The notes beneath the pieces were generated by a model. The model was not told where the DNA came from and searched no databases. It worked only from the letters and a program-made list of their open reading frames with translations. Source: Clostridium tagluense (GTDB lineage: Bacteria > Bacillota > Clostridia > Clostridiales > Clostridiaceae). From it: DNA of 39,779 nt. Made by a program: the position numbers and the translations under genes. The stretch's first letter is position 1; the number at the start of each line of letters is the position of its first letter. The stretch covers positions 1 through 39,779 of the forward strand of contig NZ_BHYK01000037.1 of the NCBI RefSeq assembly GCF_003865095.1. Reading direction: 5' to 3'. This document shows positions 22,242 to 29,300 of the stretch, piece by piece.

Positions 22242-22314
22242 GTACACCTCCGTAGTAGTCATTTGTTTTAAAAAACAACTTTATGGAAGGCACTCCCATA
22301 TACTACGGATGTAC
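22242..22314 (-). promoter_or_regulatory. Ribosome-site-sequestering 5' hairpin
   Basis: In the minus-strand mRNA the two arms (22301-22314 and 22242-22257) pair over CCGTAGTA/TACTACGG plus GTAC/GTAC. The GGAGG of the 45-aa peptide lies inside the stem. Such metastable leaders are typical of type I toxin mRNAs. Confidence 0.6.
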
Positions 22315-22341
22315 TGCATTTCTGCAATTCTAACTAATTAC

Positions 22342-22370
22342 ATCTTACCTTAAAATCCAAACATTATCAA
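22342..22370 (-). promoter_or_regulatory. Promoter of the small membrane peptide gene
   Basis: On the minus strand, TTGATA (22365-22370), 17 bp, TAAGAT (22342-22347). Confidence 0.65.
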
Positions 22371-22429
22371 TATGTATTTTACATGGAATAAAAGGGCATA
22401 AAAATTATTTATAAAATAAGATAATAGTA

Positions 22430-22459
22430 TTGACATACTGGATTAGGGTGTGGTATATT
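22430..22459 (+). promoter_or_regulatory. Array promoter
   Basis: TTGACA (22430-22435), 18 bp TACTGGATTAGG..., TATATT (22454-22459). It contains TAGTATTGACATACT. It drives 22503-23360. Confidence 0.85.
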
Positions 22460-22502
22460 ATATATATCGTAGTTAAACAGTAATTTTTAGGAGGAATGAA
22501 AA

Positions 22503-23360
22503 ATGTGTAAACAACTAAAATCTTGGATAGATGAAAAAGGTAAAGCTTGGGAAGAAGTAGAAGAAACTTGTGATAGATGTGGAGGAGCAGGTTTTCACAT
22601 TGGGAATGGTTGGGAGCATTACAACGGAAGTGCATGTTTCAAATGTGACGGTAAAAAATACATAAGAACAAATAGAAGAATCTTAACAGATAAAGAAAAA
22701 CAATATAAAGAAACGGCAAGATTAAAAAGAGAAACAAAAGCAAAAGAAACTGAATTTGCAGATAGAATGAAAAGAATTGAAAGAATGAATTCAGATGATA
22801 AAAAATCAGTTGGCTTTGTAACAGATACAATTTATATAATATTAGATGAAAATAGTTTTGATATAAAAGAAGAATTAAAACTCCAAGGAGCAAGGTGGAA
22901 TAATTCTTTCAGAAGTTGGATTTTCTTAGAAGGTAACGAAAATATTGAAAAATATATAACTAAAAGAGTAAATTATTTAGAGGTTGCAGATATATGCCTA
23001 AGCTATGAAGGGGACACAGTAGAAAGAGTAAGTTTTGAATATGCAACATTATGTGAATATGTTGAAAATGCTAAAAGGGAACTTTTAGGGGATACTGAAT
23101 ATATTGGAACTATAGCGGATAAAATAGAAATTAAAATAACACTGGAAAATGTTTTCAGTTATGACACACAATACGGAACTATGAGAATAAGCATATTCAA
23201 AGATGAAAAAGGGAACTTTTTAAAATGGAATAGCAAAACAACTTTAGATTTAGAAATAGGAGAGGTTGCAATAATTAAAGGAACTATCAAGGCTCATGAA
23301 GAATATGGAACAACAAAACAAAAACAAACAGTTCTTACAAGAGTTAAAATGATAGGGTAG
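22503..23360 (+). CDS. DnaJ-type zinc finger protein with added domains
   Basis: Residues 23-48 hold CDRCGGAGF and CFKCDGKKY, a DnaJ-like CxxCxGxG pair (C23, C26, C45, C48). A basic helical linker (60-110) follows. Residues about 112-160 contain KEELKLQGARWNNSFRSWIF, like the small phage domain with the GA(R/K)W signature (DUF5710-like). The last 90 residues are beta-rich and could be an OB-like fold (KIEIKITLENVFSYDTQYG, IGEVAIIKGTIKAHEEY). A role in DNA or RNA binding is likely but unproven. It has its own promoter, an AGGAGG ribosome site and a terminator. Confidence 0.7.
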   Translation: MCKQLKSWIDEKGKAWEEVEETCDRCGGAGFHIGNGWEHYNGSACFKCDGKKYIRTNRRILTDKEKQYKETARLKRETKAKETEFADRMKRIERMNSDDKKSVGFVTDTIYIILDENSFDIKEELKLQGARWNNSFRSWIFLEGNENIEKYITKRVNYLEVADICLSYEGDTVERVSFEYATLCEYVENAKRELLGDTEYIGTIADKIEIKITLENVFSYDTQYGTMRISIFKDEKGNFLKWNSKTTLDLEIGEVAIIKGTIKAHEEYGTTKQKQTVLTRVKMIG

Positions 23361-23384
23361 CCGAAAGGTTACTCTTTTTATTTA
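23354..23384 (+). terminator. Intrinsic terminator
   Basis: GTAGCC and GGTTAC arms around GAAA (one G-U), followed by TCTTTTTATTT. Confidence 0.7.
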
Positions 23385-23541
23385 TACTATTTTTTAAGGT
23401 TATGCCACCACAGGATAGCTTGTATTGATTCTTAGTTGTATCAGCAGTATGAATATATGTATTTTGTATTAAAGACCTTACGTGTCACATTAGAGTGTAT
23501 TCTAATCATTTTGAATTATTAAAAATAATTATAAAATACCA

Positions 23542-23570
23542 TTGCAATCTACATTAGGATATGTTATATT
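23542..23570 (+). promoter_or_regulatory. Array promoter with -10-centred dyad
   Basis: TTGCAA (23542-23547), 17 bp, TATATT (23565-23570). CTACATT (23549-23555) mirrors AATGTAG (23572-23578), and TTGC mirrors GCAA. It drives 23616-24020. Confidence 0.7.
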
Positions 23571-23615
23571 AAATGTAGGCAATAAATACATAATAAGTTC
23601 TAGGGGTGGTAAAAA

Positions 23616-24020
23616 GTGAAGAGTATCAACATATCAAAAATATCAAAAATAATTAACAACTTGCAAATTGAGCAAAACTGGAATGTAATTACATTTAAAG
23701 AAATGGACAACATAAGAAATAAAATAATGACTAATATCATGAGCAGAACATACAATAGTTTTATATTAAATCAATTTGAGAAATTAGAAGGCCAAAAAGA
23801 TTATAATTTTCAAAACATTGAGTATAAAATAGGAGATAAAATTTTTGTTCATTTCATGGATACTAAACCTTGTATAATAACTGATTTTAAAATTAGATTA
23901 AATTTTGTAACTTGGAATATAGATGTTGACATTGAAGCCACTACCAATTATAACAATGGAAATAATGATAAAGTTTATTCTATTAATCATGAAAACACTA
24001 AGATTTCTAAGCGAATTTAA
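23616..24020 (+). CDS. Hypothetical 134-aa protein, GTG start
   Basis: GTG 23616 follows AGGGGTGG by seven bases. The N-terminal half is helical (INISKISKIINNLQIEQNW, FKEMDNIRNKIMTNIM). The C-terminal half is beta-rich (EYKIGDKIFVHFMD, CIITDFKIRLNFVTWNIDV). No family is recognised. Promoter 24039 follows immediately. Confidence 0.6.
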   Translation: MKSINISKISKIINNLQIEQNWNVITFKEMDNIRNKIMTNIMSRTYNSFILNQFEKLEGQKDYNFQNIEYKIGDKIFVHFMDTKPCIITDFKIRLNFVTWNIDVDIEATTNYNNGNNDKVYSINHENTKISKRI

Positions 24021-24038
24021 TATTCTTAAAAATAAGTA

Positions 24039-24067
24039 TTGACATACTAAACTATACATGTTAGAAT
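24039..24067 (+). promoter_or_regulatory. Array promoter
   Basis: TTGACA (24039-24044), 17 bp TACTAAACT...ATGT, TAGAAT (24062-24067). It drives 24209 after an unusually long leader. Confidence 0.85.
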
Positions 24068-24190
24068 GAATTATGCCGAACAAGAAAAAACAATTTAAAT
24101 TACGAACCAAGTCAAACAAGTCAGAATCACTCAAGAATAAACGTATCAAGCAAATCAATTCAGAGCAGAGTCTAATAAATTAATAAGGAT
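24068..24190 (+). other. Long A/C-rich leader
   Basis: About 120 G-poor bases between promoter 24039 and the ribosome site of 24209, with repeated AAGTCA phrases (ACCAAGTCAAACAAGTCAG) and AAACGTATCAAGCAAATCAA. No ORF is supported. It is related to the leaders at 19759, 25197 and 28261. Confidence 0.5.
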
Positions 24191-24208
24191 TTTGAGGAGT
24201 TGAAAATA

Positions 24209-24421
24209 ATGAAAAACAGAAATTATTTCTTTAAATTAATTGAATTTTTAGAAGGGGAGATAAGTTACTCAAATGATAAAGCAAACAGGAATATAACTAC
24301 AATTGGAATAGATGAAAAGGGGACTTACTATTGTTATAATGGAGATAAAAATAATTCAATATCTGAGGCAATTCTAAAAAGTGAAGCGGTTACTAAATTA
24401 TATAGAAATCAAAAAATATAA
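24209..24421 (+). CDS. Hypothetical 70-aa protein
   Basis: The start is ATG 24209, after TGAGGAG; the ATG at 24200 is too close to that site. The product reads MKNRNYFFKLIEFLEGEIS..., TTIGIDEKGTYYCYNG, ILKSEAVTKLYRNQK. No family is recognised. The gene has the longest A/C-rich leader in the array. Confidence 0.6.
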   Translation: MKNRNYFFKLIEFLEGEISYSNDKANRNITTIGIDEKGTYYCYNGDKNNSISEAILKSEAVTKLYRNQKI

Positions 24422-24480
24422 TTGTTAAGTAATATTAATTAATACGTTATAAATAATTATAAAATTAGGAGGAGATTGAA

Positions 24481-24762
24481 ATGAAAAAAGCATTAATATC
24501 ATTAGTAATAATATTGGGACTAGGCGTTGTTTCTATTCCAGTTGTTTATAATCATAGTTATCATGTTGTAACAATAGGTGGAGAGTGTGAAGATAATTGC
24601 ATAGAAAATGGTTTCTTTGCTTATGCAGATGACTCAAAAGGCAATAGATTTTTTATAGAATTAAAAGGTGGTGAAGGTACTTCTATCATTAATAGTAAAT
24701 ATATAGTTGAGAATATTAAAGGTAGTGAAAGAGAAGTAAAGAAACTTATACAATTATATTAA
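24481..24762 (+). CDS. Small exported or membrane-anchored protein
   Basis: The 93-aa product opens with MKK and a hydrophobic stretch to about residue 23 (ALISLVIILGLGVVSIPVV), a signal peptide or single anchor without a clear cleavage site. The remainder has CEDNC, possibly a disulfide, and a mixed-charge C-terminus. It is the second predicted exported protein in the array (see 12224). It has an AGGAGGAG ribosome site right after an AATAATTATAAAAT element and is probably co-transcribed with 24209. Confidence 0.65.
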   Translation: MKKALISLVIILGLGVVSIPVVYNHSYHVVTIGGECEDNCIENGFFAYADDSKGNRFFIELKGGEGTSIINSKYIVENIKGSEREVKKLIQLY

Positions 24763-24790
24763 GATTTAATAAAGTATTTTTAAAATAGTA

Positions 24791-24819
24791 TTGACAAACT
24801 GTATCGGAAATGATATTAT
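24791..24819 (+). promoter_or_regulatory. Array promoter
   Basis: TTGACA (24791-24796), 17 bp, extended TG, TATTAT (24814-24819), leader start GTAATTAG. It drives 24859-25122. Confidence 0.85.
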
Positions 24820-24858
24820 GTAATTAGTACAATCAAGAAGGGAGGGAATATTTTAATT

Positions 24859-25122
24859 ATGGATAGAGAAATAAAAAAACATGGAATTTATGAATTAGAA
24901 ATACCTACGTTCAGTGGGGAAAAGACAATAGAACAGATTATTGTAATGTCAAATTCTGTGGTTTACAAAATGACAGGTAAAGTCAATTACATGATTAAAA
25001 ACCAAATATCAAATGGACTATTTATGGTTGAATCAAGTAAAATTGGGACTTTTATTTCGATGGGTGATAAAGAATTAAAAGAAAAATGTATAAAAGAATT
25101 AAAGTTAATGTTCAATTATTAG
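24859..25122 (+). CDS. Hypothetical 87-aa protein
   Basis: The ribosome site is in AAGAAGGGAGGG. A compact alpha/beta sequence (GIYELEIPTFSGEKTIEQIIV, YKMTGKVNYMIKNQI, SSKIGTFISMGDKELKEKC). No family is recognised. It is a single gene between its own promoter and the tandem promoters at 25168 and 25284. Confidence 0.6.
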   Translation: MDREIKKHGIYELEIPTFSGEKTIEQIIVMSNSVVYKMTGKVNYMIKNQISNGLFMVESSKIGTFISMGDKELKEKCIKELKLMFNY

Positions 25123-25167
25123 AAATAACAACCTAATAAGTTTAAAAGGAAATAACTCAAAATAGTA

Positions 25168-25196
25168 TTAACATATTAAATTGTATATAGTATTAT
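25168..25196 (+). promoter_or_regulatory. Array promoter, first of a tandem pair
   Basis: TTAACA (25168-25173), 17 bp TATTAAATTG..., TATTAT (25191-25196). ATTAAATTG mirrors CAATTCAAT downstream at 8 of 9 positions. Confidence 0.75.
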
Positions 25197-25258
25197 GTAA
25201 TCAATTCAATATAAACGAACCAAAGCCAAACGTATCAAATTAAGCCTCGCATTAAAAA
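25197..25258 (+). other. A/C-rich leader between tandem promoters
   Basis: G-poor, containing CCAAAGCCAAACGTATCAAATTAA (18 of those bases recur with few changes at 28302-28325 and 19795). No ORF. Confidence 0.5.
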
Positions 25259-25283
25259 TATTTATAAACTTTAAATAAAAGTA

Positions 25284-25312
25284 TTTACGTACTGAATCAT
25301 ACATGTTAAGAT
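25284..25312 (+). promoter_or_regulatory. Array promoter, second of a tandem pair
   Basis: TTTACG (25284-25289), 17 bp TACTGAATC...ATGT, TAAGAT (25307-25312). It drives 25440-26063 through a 127-base leader. Confidence 0.7.
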
Positions 25313-25439
25313 ATAATCAAGTCAAATAAATACATAACAACTAGTAACTACGAAAGATAAAATATAACTGTATTTCAGAATGTGCTATTATACAGTTTAT
25401 ATTAAGAATTAAATAATTTAGAAGGATGGTGTATTATCA

Positions 25440-26063
25440 ATGAGATTTGAAAATGTACAATATAAAGTTTATGCTTATAATGAATTATCAGCTAGAGCAA
25501 AGGAAAAGGCTTTACAAGATTTCTGCAATGATGAAGACTATATTGGAGCTGATAATGAAAAGTCCCTAGATAAATTTTCTGAAATTTTTCCAGTAATTAA
25601 TTTAAGTTGGGAGTATGGAGATAGAAATTTTATAAATTTTGACTTAGATTGTGAATATGAAGAGATTGAAAAATTAACAGGTGTTAGGCTTTCTAAATAT
25701 CTATGGAATAATTATAAAACAGATTTATTCCAAGGAAAATTTTTCTCACTATGGAGCAAAACAGAAAAATCAAAAACTAATCCAAAGGTGGGAGAACTTA
25801 AAATAAGACATTCTAAGACTATTAAAGATAATTGTTGCGTAATGACAGGGTATTATGTAGATGAAGCCTTATTGACCCCTATTTATGAGTTTATGAACAA
25901 GCCAAATGATAATATCACATTTAAAGGCTTAATAGCCAAATGTTTGAATTCATGGGTTAAATGTTGTAATGAAGATTATAATTTTCATTATTCAGAAGAA
26001 AGTTTTCAAGAGAATTGCGATTCTAATAATTGGGAGTTTTTAATTAGCGGAAAAATGTATTAA
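25440..26063 (+). CDS. Phage-type conserved protein of unknown function, 207 aa
   Basis: The N-terminus YKVYAYNELSARAKEKALQDF fits a pattern common in phage proteins, in which 'LS..AK.KA' is followed by acidic sequence. The body is rich in aromatic and acidic residues (INLSWEYGDRNFINFDLDCEY), with a C-terminal KCCNEDYNFHYSEESFQENCD region. No catalytic site is evident. It has a GAAGGATGG ribosome site and two promoters. Confidence 0.65.
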   Translation: MRFENVQYKVYAYNELSARAKEKALQDFCNDEDYIGADNEKSLDKFSEIFPVINLSWEYGDRNFINFDLDCEYEEIEKLTGVRLSKYLWNNYKTDLFQGKFFSLWSKTEKSKTNPKVGELKIRHSKTIKDNCCVMTGYYVDEALLTPIYEFMNKPNDNITFKGLIAKCLNSWVKCCNEDYNFHYSEESFQENCDSNNWEFLISGKMY

Positions 26064-26084
26064 AGTTAATTATAAAATAAAGTA

Positions 26085-26113
26085 TTGACAGGTTAGATTA
26101 ATTATGATAATAT
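26085..26113 (+). promoter_or_regulatory. Array promoter with perfect 13-bp dyad over the -10
   Basis: TTGACA (26085-26090), 17 bp, TAATAT (26108-26113). GGTTAGATTAATT (26091-26103) is the exact inverse of AATTAATCTAACC (26116-26128), centred on the -10. It drives 26170-26909 and possibly 27137. Confidence 0.9.
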
Positions 26114-26169
26114 GTAATTAATCTAACCAAATAATTATAAAACAATGATTTATAAAGAAGGTGTGGCAA

Positions 26170-26328
26170 ATGAATGAATATATTATAACAGTACAATTTG
26201 ATTTTGGAAGTGTAGTAAAAATAACACGACAGGCAAAAAATATTACAGAGTTAGCTTATAAAGTTAAAGAAGAAGATAAGGCAATTATTCTTATAATTGA
26301 AAAGGTAGTGAATATTAAACCGTTTTAA
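26170..26328 (+). CDS. Hypothetical 52-aa protein
   Basis: ATG 26170 follows AGAAGGTGTGG. The product is MNEYIITVQFDFGSVVKITR followed by KAIILIIEKVVNIKPF, probably a small beta-alpha-beta unit. It is the first gene of an operon with 26382 and 26940. No family is recognised. Confidence 0.6.
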   Translation: MNEYIITVQFDFGSVVKITRQAKNITELAYKVKEEDKAIILIIEKVVNIKPF

Positions 26329-26381
26329 TAAAAATCTAATTTTAAGATAATGAATTTATCTTATAGAGGGGTGTAATAACA

Positions 26382-26909
26382 ATGGAAAGTGATTTTATAG
26401 AGATATGGAGTAACGGTATCAGTGATATAGTAATATGGGAATTGGACTACACTGATGGGCAATATATGGCGATAGAAGATACAGATTGCAGATTTAAAAT
26501 AAATGATAAAACAAGACATAGACTTGAAGGTTACAAAAAAACAGAAACGCCTAGGCTTGTAGATAAAGATAAAATATTAAATATGTATGTAGTTTACTAC
26601 CTTAAAAACGGTCATTTTCTAAGCGGTTCTATATCGTTTAGTGACTTGAAGTGGAAATTTCCCGACGTTAATGATATAGTATTAAGCAATATGCTTTATG
26701 AGTTAGTAAAAGATGGAAAATTATCATATAAAAATACTATTGGTGGGGCTAGTTACTATTTAAAAGGAAAGACAAGAACAGACCTTATAGAAAAAAACAA
26801 TCTTATACCTAAATGGAAAGAAATTGTAAATGGTAGAGCTTCATGGATGCACGACTATGAGCATGAGTATGAATGTGCTAAAAAAGATATTCGTACTCAT
26901 AATGAATAA
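26382..26909 (+). CDS. Hypothetical protein with a possible winged helix, 175 aa
   Basis: The N-terminal third is beta-rich (SDIVIWELDYTDGQYMAIED). Residues about 66-128 resemble a winged-helix fold: DKILNMYVVYYL, FSDLKWKFPDVNDIVLSNML, YELVKDGKLSYKN and a strand-rich wing ending YYLKGK. The C-terminus is charged (HDYEHEYECAKKDIRTH). It is a candidate regulator for the array promoters, but that is only suggestive. Confidence 0.6.
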   Translation: MESDFIEIWSNGISDIVIWELDYTDGQYMAIEDTDCRFKINDKTRHRLEGYKKTETPRLVDKDKILNMYVVYYLKNGHFLSGSISFSDLKWKFPDVNDIVLSNMLYELVKDGKLSYKNTIGGASYYLKGKTRTDLIEKNNLIPKWKEIVNGRASWMHDYEHEYECAKKDIRTHNE

Positions 26910-26939
26910 AAATGTAAATTAACCAAGGAGGTAGAAAAA

Positions 26940-27137
26940 ATGAAAAGAACAGTAGCAACTATCAAACAATTTGACTATACATCAAAAGAGGAGTTTGATA
27001 AGGATATAATAGTAATGAAGAAAAAAGGATATACTTTAATTGAAAATGGTATGTATAATAATTATTTAAATGCAGGTAAAATAGATGATTCAACGTGGAA
27101 ATTTTCAGCATATTTTGTTAAAAGTAGTCTTTTATAG
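26940..27137 (+). CDS. Hypothetical 65-aa protein
   Basis: Strong AAGGAGG ribosome site. The product is basic (MKRTVATIKQFDYTSKEEFDKD, VMKKKGYTLIENGMYNNYL, FSAYFVKSSLL), probably alpha/beta. It is the last gene of the 26170 operon. No family is recognised. Confidence 0.6.
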   Translation: MKRTVATIKQFDYTSKEEFDKDIIVMKKKGYTLIENGMYNNYLNAGKIDDSTWKFSAYFVKSSLL

Positions 27138-27229
27138 AATAAAGAGGTGTAGCCAAAACTACCCTATATAATGCTACGGTGGACAGAGTTTCATAATCTC
27201 AGATGATAGAAATTAATTAAAGAAAAGTA

Positions 27230-27258
27230 TTGACATGTTAAAACGTACATGATAGAAT
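27230..27258 (+). promoter_or_regulatory. Array promoter with dyad
   Basis: TTGACA (27230-27235), 17 bp TGTTAAAACGTACATGA, TAGAAT (27253-27258). GTACAT (27245-27250) mirrors ATGTAC (27257-27262) around the -10. It drives 27306-27524. Confidence 0.85.
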
Positions 27259-27305
27259 GTACTTAACCCGAACAACAAATAATTATAAAAAAGGTGGAGT
27301 TAATA

Positions 27306-27524
27306 ATGAATAAAACAATGAAAGAACAATTATTGGAATTAGGTATGAAAGAAGCTGAATTAGATAATCACTGTAGCGACTTATATGTTTTAAAAAATGA
27401 TATATCTACAGGTTTTCTTAAAAATTATGAGTTTAAATGTAATGTTAAAACTTTTAAATCTGAAATAGATGGCTTAATATGGTATGAATTTCCGTTTGTG
27501 TATACTGAGTATCATCAAAAGTAA
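27306..27524 (+). CDS. Hypothetical 72-aa protein
   Basis: The start is ATG 27306, eight bases after AAAGGTGGAG; an in-frame GTG at 27294 lies inside that site. The product is acidic (MNKTMKEQLLELGMKEAELD, DGLIWYEFPFVYTEYHQK). No family is recognised. Confidence 0.6.
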   Translation: MNKTMKEQLLELGMKEAELDNHCSDLYVLKNDISTGFLKNYEFKCNVKTFKSEIDGLIWYEFPFVYTEYHQK

Positions 27525-27537
27525 TTATTAAATAAAG

Positions 27538-27566
27538 TTGACAACTTGGATTAATTGTAGTAAAAT
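27538..27566 (+). promoter_or_regulatory. Array promoter with 13-bp dyad over the -10
   Basis: TTGACA (27538-27543), 17 bp, TAAAAT (27561-27566). ACTTGGATTAATT (27544-27556) mirrors AATTAACCCAAGT (27570-27582) at 12 of 13 positions. It drives 27634-27810. Confidence 0.9.
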
Positions 27567-27633
27567 TATAATTAACCCAAGTAATTTAATCGGTGTAATA
27601 TGTTACACTAGATATAAGAAGGTGGTTATCAAA

Positions 27634-27810
27634 ATGTTCAAAAAATATAGACAGGTATATGTTATCAAAGAAGTGCATGAAAACAAGTTTCAATTATGTA
27701 AAGTTCTTAATGAATATGAGACAGATAAAGAGGTAACAGACGATTTGAAAAGATTATTAGCAGATGAAATTACTGAGAAAGATTTATTAAAAGATTTTGC
27801 CACAAAATAA
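27634..27810 (+). CDS. Hypothetical 58-aa protein
   Basis: The start is ATG 27634, after AAGGTGG. An open frame extends back to 27538 but only through the promoter. The product (MFKKYRQVYVIKEVHENKF, KEVTDDLKRLLADEITEKDLL) has a basic N-terminal strand region and an acidic helix. No family is recognised. Confidence 0.6.
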   Translation: MFKKYRQVYVIKEVHENKFQLCKVLNEYETDKEVTDDLKRLLADEITEKDLLKDFATK

Positions 27811-27876
27811 TTATCAAAATAGTATATGGAATTGGTTATAATACATGCAATCAATCCAAAAGGAGATATAGTTATA

Positions 27877-28224
27877 ATGAAAATAGTGATGGGATGGAAT
27901 CAAAATGAAAATTTACGTATCTGTGGCACTCCAACAAATTTATATGTATTAGATGGTGATAAAAAAATTCAACTATGTACAGGGGATGAAGTTTTAGTTT
28001 TGACATTAGGTTCACAGAAATTAGCTATTGTAGTTGAATATAATGGAATTGTTGGAACTTATACAAATAAAGAAGTATATTTCCATTATGAAACAGAAAA
28101 CAAGAATAACAAAATTGTAAAGAAAGGCATAACCCTAGTAAGAAGTTATAAAGAATATAAAGATGGGGATGAAGTAGCAAAAGGTAGAAAATGTGGAGGA
28201 TTTATAGTTAAAAATAATTATTGA
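27877..28224 (+). CDS. Hypothetical 115-aa beta-rich protein
   Basis: The start is ATG 27877, after AAAGGAGAT; the upstream part of the frame lies in promoter-like DNA (TATAAT at 27837-27842 without a clear -35). The product is strand-rich (ENLRICGTPTNLYVLDGDKK, DEVLVLTLGSQKLAIVVEYN, VEYNGIVGTYTNKEVYFHYE), perhaps a small barrel. No family is recognised. Confidence 0.6.
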   Translation: MKIVMGWNQNENLRICGTPTNLYVLDGDKKIQLCTGDEVLVLTLGSQKLAIVVEYNGIVGTYTNKEVYFHYETENKNNKIVKKGITLVRSYKEYKDGDEVAKGRKCGGFIVKNNY

Positions 28225-28231
28225 AATAGTA

Positions 28232-28260
28232 TTGACAGGATGAATTAGTTATGATAACAT
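28232..28260 (+). promoter_or_regulatory. Array promoter, first of a tandem pair
   Basis: TTGACA (28232-28237), 17 bp GGATGAATTAGTTATGA, TAACAT (28255-28260), leader start GTAATTAATCCAA. GGATGAATT mirrors AATTAATCC at 8 of 9 positions. Confidence 0.85.
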
Positions 28261-28331
28261 GTAATTAATCCAATGAAACAAAAACGCTTCAAACCATCGT
28301 AACAAGCCAAACGTTTTAAATTAAACATTTC
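28261..28331 (+). other. A/C-rich leader between tandem promoters
   Basis: G-poor, with CAAGCCAAACG and TTTTAAATTAA near 28302-28325, close to the phrase at 25225-25248. No ORF. Confidence 0.5.
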
Positions 28332-28363
28332 ATATGAAATAATTATAAAATACGAAATAAGTA

Positions 28364-28392
28364 TTGACATATTAAATTATATAATGTATACT
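28364..28392 (+). promoter_or_regulatory. Array promoter, second of a tandem pair
   Basis: TTGACA (28364-28369), 17 bp TATTAAATT..., TATACT (28387-28392). AATAATTATAAAATA lies upstream. It drives 28437-28823. Confidence 0.9.
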
Positions 28393-28436
28393 AAAATTGT
28401 AATCAAACATAATTATAAAATAAAGGAGCGTTAAAA

Positions 28437-28823
28437 ATGATAACAAATATAAATGGATTAAATATGCAAGCCATAGCAGTTGAAAACAAAATTAAAGAAG
28501 GTGTTTTATTGCCTCTAGAATTACAGAACAATTTAAAATGGAGCACAACAAGTCTTGGAGGTTTGTTTTTAGAATATTGGAGTAATGGCCATAAGCGAAA
28601 CGTATATAATGAAAACTCAAAAGTGGCACTTAGAATTCATATAAGCGTTGAGGATAATTTTGGAATATGCAAAGGTGAATTCGGAACAATAAATGTAATG
28701 AGAAAACGTGGTTTGAAAATGATTGGAGTAAAGAAGGATACAACTATTAGTAAGTTAATTATAAAATTAAATAAGTGGATTTTAGAAAATAAAGAATTAA
28801 TGGTAAATTTAATAGAGGCTTAA
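28437..28823 (+). CDS. Hypothetical 128-aa protein
   Basis: It has an AAGGAGC ribosome site directly after an AATTATAAAATA element. The product has a beta-rich middle (STTSLGGLFLEYWSNGHKRN, VALRIHISVEDNFG) and a helical C-terminus (ISKLIIKLNKWILENKELM). No motif is recognised. It is served by tandem promoters, and a weak terminator follows (28811-28842). Confidence 0.6.
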   Translation: MITNINGLNMQAIAVENKIKEGVLLPLELQNNLKWSTTSLGGLFLEYWSNGHKRNVYNENSKVALRIHISVEDNFGICKGEFGTINVMRKRGLKMIGVKKDTTISKLIIKLNKWILENKELMVNLIEA

Positions 28824-28842
28824 AATCCCTCTATCTTCTATA
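28811..28842 (+). terminator. Weak hairpin terminator
   Basis: ATAGAGG pairs with CCTCTAT, but the tail (CTTCTAT) is poor in T. It may allow readthrough to 28876. Confidence 0.5.
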
Positions 28843-28875
28843 CATAATAGTAAAATAATCTTTAAGGAGTTGTAA

Positions 28876-29235
28876 ATGATGAATAAAACGGAAAGTAAGA
28901 TAATGTTAAAGGCTTATTACCAAGTATATTATGCTCAAGAAATATTAGGCTTTGACAAATCCGATAGCCTCAGAGAATTTAGATTCATGTTTAGAGATTT
29001 AGGATTTAAGCAGGATTTAGTAGAAGTTGAGAATAAAGTAATCTGTGAGAAATTAGATATAAAAGGAACTGCAAAAGAAATGTATAGAATGATTTTTGAA
29101 ACATTTCTAAAATATGGAGTAATCACAAATTATGATTTAAATAAAATTGAAAGTTCATATGAAGAATTAAAATATATAATGACAGAAGAAGAAAACAAAT
29201 GTCACTTGGCAAGAATTAAATTTTTAATTGAATAA
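28876..29235 (+). CDS. Hypothetical 119-aa helical protein
   Basis: AAGGAG is followed by two adjacent in-frame ATGs (28876 and 28879); either could be used. The product is helical and charged (SKIMLKAYYQVYYAQEILGF, EFRFMFRDLGFKQDLVEVEN, KEMYRMIFETFLKYGVI). No family is recognised. The next promoter starts 5 bases after its stop. Confidence 0.6.
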   Translation: MMNKTESKIMLKAYYQVYYAQEILGFDKSDSLREFRFMFRDLGFKQDLVEVENKVICEKLDIKGTAKEMYRMIFETFLKYGVITNYDLNKIESSYEELKYIMTEEENKCHLARIKFLIE

Positions 29236-29240
29236 AAGTA

Positions 29241-29269
29241 TTGACATGTTAAACTCAACGTGTTAGAAT
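29241..29269 (+). promoter_or_regulatory. Array promoter
   Basis: TTGACA (29241-29246), 17 bp TGTTAAACT..., TAGAAT (29264-29269). It drives 29301-29633. Confidence 0.85.
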
Positions 29270-29300
29270 AAATTATAAAATGATTTGAGGGGGAATTAAA

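Noticed and set aside
27538-27633. Longer N-terminus for the 58-aa gene
   Set aside because: The added codons are the promoter itself, and the AAGGTGG site fits ATG 27634.
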